Assembly (NCBI GenBank): GCA_963082875.1
Contig: OY720098.1
Coordinates: 16,926,001 to 16,990,000 of the forward strand
DNA from: Corella eumyota
Lineage: Eukaryota > Chordata > Ascidiacea > Phlebobranchia > Corellidae
Reading direction: 5' to 3'
Length of the DNA stretch: 64,000 nt
Part shown: positions 62,821-64,000 of the stretch, in pieces
Numbering within the stretch: the first letter of the stretch is position 1
Layout: each line of letters starts with the position of its first letter
Made by a program: the position numbers and the translations under genes
The notes under the pieces: generated by a model
What the model was told of the DNA's origin: nothing
The model's database searches: none
Seen by the model: the letters and a program-made list of their open reading frames with translations, nothing else

Positions 62821-63126
62821 GAATCGGACTTAATCTACCTGACGAAAATATATATTTGACGGATCAACGGATCGAACGGATTAATGGATCAAGTTTTATT
62901 AACTGAATCGAATATATATTAAATAGATATTACATAATTCAAATGCATATTTGACGGATATTTAATTAAAAAAAACGTTTTCATGAATTAAACTCTTACC
63001 CTAACCCTTACCTATTCAGATTATCCATTAACACATCCGACCCTTTCGATCCTTCTATCCATCTAATAGTCAATCAATCCATACGATCCGAAAATAAATT
63101 CTCGTCAGGTGGATTAAGTTGTAATC
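62821..63126. mobile_element. Short inverted-repeat DNA element (MITE-like) with 9-bp direct repeats
   Basis: Terminal 24 bp (GAATCGGACTTAATCTACCT on the left) match the reverse complement of the right end (ending GGTGGATTAAGTTGTAATC) at 19 of 24 positions. TGCTGCAAC occurs directly on both sides (62812-62820 and 63127-63135). Further inward, GGATC/GATCC words continue the inverted symmetry. 306 bp, no coding frame. The 9-bp duplication would suit a Mutator-like element; 8 bp (hAT-like) is possible if one base is chance. Confidence 0.7.
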
Positions 63127-63555
63127 TGCTGCAACAGGGTTTGATTTGCACTTATGCTTCAAGTTCTTATGTAAATAAAGAACTAGATTGCTTATTTAAA
63201 AAGGATAAAGAGTTCTTATAATTTTAATTGCGCTGTCAAGGAACAATAAAAATTTCGGTTAATTTTAAACAATGAGCTGATTCAAATAACGATAAACTGA
63301 TAAGGGAGATGCTATTGAAAATTAAAAAAGGGTGTGCAGCACATTTTTAAGTTTGTGTATTTATAGATATATAATTTATAGTAATACCAAAACATTGCCT
63401 TATGTGAAAACGTATATTTAGTTACAAAGCATATCAGGAATAAGAATTTTTTAAATTAATTAATTTTTTGTTAGTAAACTAAGTATTAGGCAATGTGGTA
63501 TTTTGCATATATGGATGACTAATTTATTGATGTAGTTATTCGAGTGTTATTTGAA

Positions 63556-64000
63556 ATGTTTTTGTGGGGTGAAAGCCCCATTTTACATACAATTATCGCA
63601 AAAGGATTCTCTGAAGCCCCCTGTAAAATAAAGCAATTTGACAATCAAGATATTACCCTTATATGTTTTAATGAAAATAACATAGTCTCTCTGCGAAAAG
63701 ATGGCTCTGTTTACACATATTGTTTTGAGGTTGACAACGGCCAATCTCCGACTAATAAAAGGGTCGTGGCTCTAGAAACTGTGCATATTGTGTATTTAAG
63801 TGCCGGAGGAAGACATATTCTTGCTTTGGATGATGCAGGAAAAGTATATGCCTGGGGACAAAACCACAAAGGCCAGCTGGGTTGGACTGACAACCTTTAT
63901 TTTGTGAGTCCAAAAATGGTAAAAAGTTTGAAATCTCATGTCATTGTTGCAGTTGCTTGTGGTGCAGAGCACAGTTTGTTTCTAGCCAGTGATGGTGTAA
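63556..64000 (+). CDS. RCC1-repeat protein, HERC-like N terminus (cut by window end)
   Basis: An open frame from the ATG at 63556 runs off the window: 148 codons with no stop and no evident intron. It begins MFLWGESPI, comparable to the MLCWG start of small HERC ubiquitin ligases, and contains RCC1 blade motifs: SAGGRHILALDDAGKVYAWG, QNHKGQLGW and VAVACGAEHSLFLASDG. RCC1 repeats form a seven-bladed propeller used in protein or chromatin binding. Whether a HECT domain follows, as in HERC3-6, or another domain (RCBTB, alsin type) lies outside the window. The first blade lacks the usual GQLG, so it is diverged. Confidence 0.8.
   Translation, partial: MFLWGESPILHTIIAKGFSEAPCKIKQFDNQDITLICFNENNIVSLRKDGSVYTYCFEVDNGQSPTNKRVVALETVHIVYLSAGGRHILALDDAGKVYAWGQNHKGQLGWTDNLYFVSPKMVKSLKSHVIVAVACGAEHSLFLASDGV

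Larger units (their letters stand above)
61999..63555. other. Intergenic region between CROT-like B and the RCC1-repeat gene
   Basis: 1.55 kb. It holds the CROT 3' UTR, one SINE and the MITE-like element, then 430 bp of AT-rich sequence that must include the promoter of the following gene. Confidence 0.55.

Noticed and set aside
62990-63012. Telomere-like CCCTAACCCTTACC
   Set aside because: Only about two imperfect units inside the MITE-like element; not an interstitial telomere array.

Overview
The window looks like nuclear DNA of a tunicate, probably a Ciona-like ascidian. The evidence is an AT-rich background, compact genes with many short GT-AG introns, chordate-type protein families, and repeated copies of one tRNA-derived SINE resembling those reported from Ciona. 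All gene identities come from reading translated exons and recalling families; no database search was run. Exon joins were checked by hand for GT/AG borders and codon phase.

Layout. (1) 1-10820: three head-to-tail CYP4-type cytochrome P450 genes with identical 11-exon structure. Copy 1 is cut by the window edge and carries an 11-bp deletion that breaks its frame; copy 2 looks intact; copy 3 is intact but has Gly in place of the haem-linking Glu. An orphan piece of the last exon lies between copies 1 and 2. (2) 11198-13659, minus: a CXorf58/C11orf65-like IQ-motif protein, divergent from (3) 14288-26423, a complete 20-exon WDR44 (Rab11-binding WD40 protein) gene. (4) 27348-28670, minus: an intronless orphan seven-helix receptor-like gene. 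(5) 30629-31141: an intronless peflin-type penta-EF-hand protein; 31991-33454: intronless DPH2. (6) 33720-42363: a 23-exon gene for a very Lys/Tyr/Gln/Ser-Arg-rich protein that I do not recognise. (7) 42843-46583 and 54487-61998: two carnitine octanoyltransferase (CROT)-like paralogues with the same 13-exon structure. They are separated by two small unrecognised minus-strand genes (48603-49638 and 51348-52497), and this middle section is bracketed by inverted copies of a 0.6-0.8 kb non-coding element. (8) 63556 to the window end: the start of an RCC1-repeat gene, HERC-like.

Most of the space between exons holds AT-rich sequence, about twenty SINE copies or fragments in both orientations, a short inverted-repeat element with a 9-bp direct repeat (62821-63126), and a cluster of seven exact 14-mers in one intron. 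I saw no CRISPR array, no stand-alone tRNA or rRNA gene, and no retrovirus-like or Polinton-like coding remains.

The most interesting points are: the first CROT-like paralogue keeps the catalytic His but has replaced the carnitine-binding Tyr, Thr and first STS Ser, suggesting a changed substrate; the P450 array shows decay, patchwork similarity and loss of the haem-linking Glu; and the paired inverted elements enclose two unknown genes between the CROT duplicates. None of these amounts to a clearly new system.
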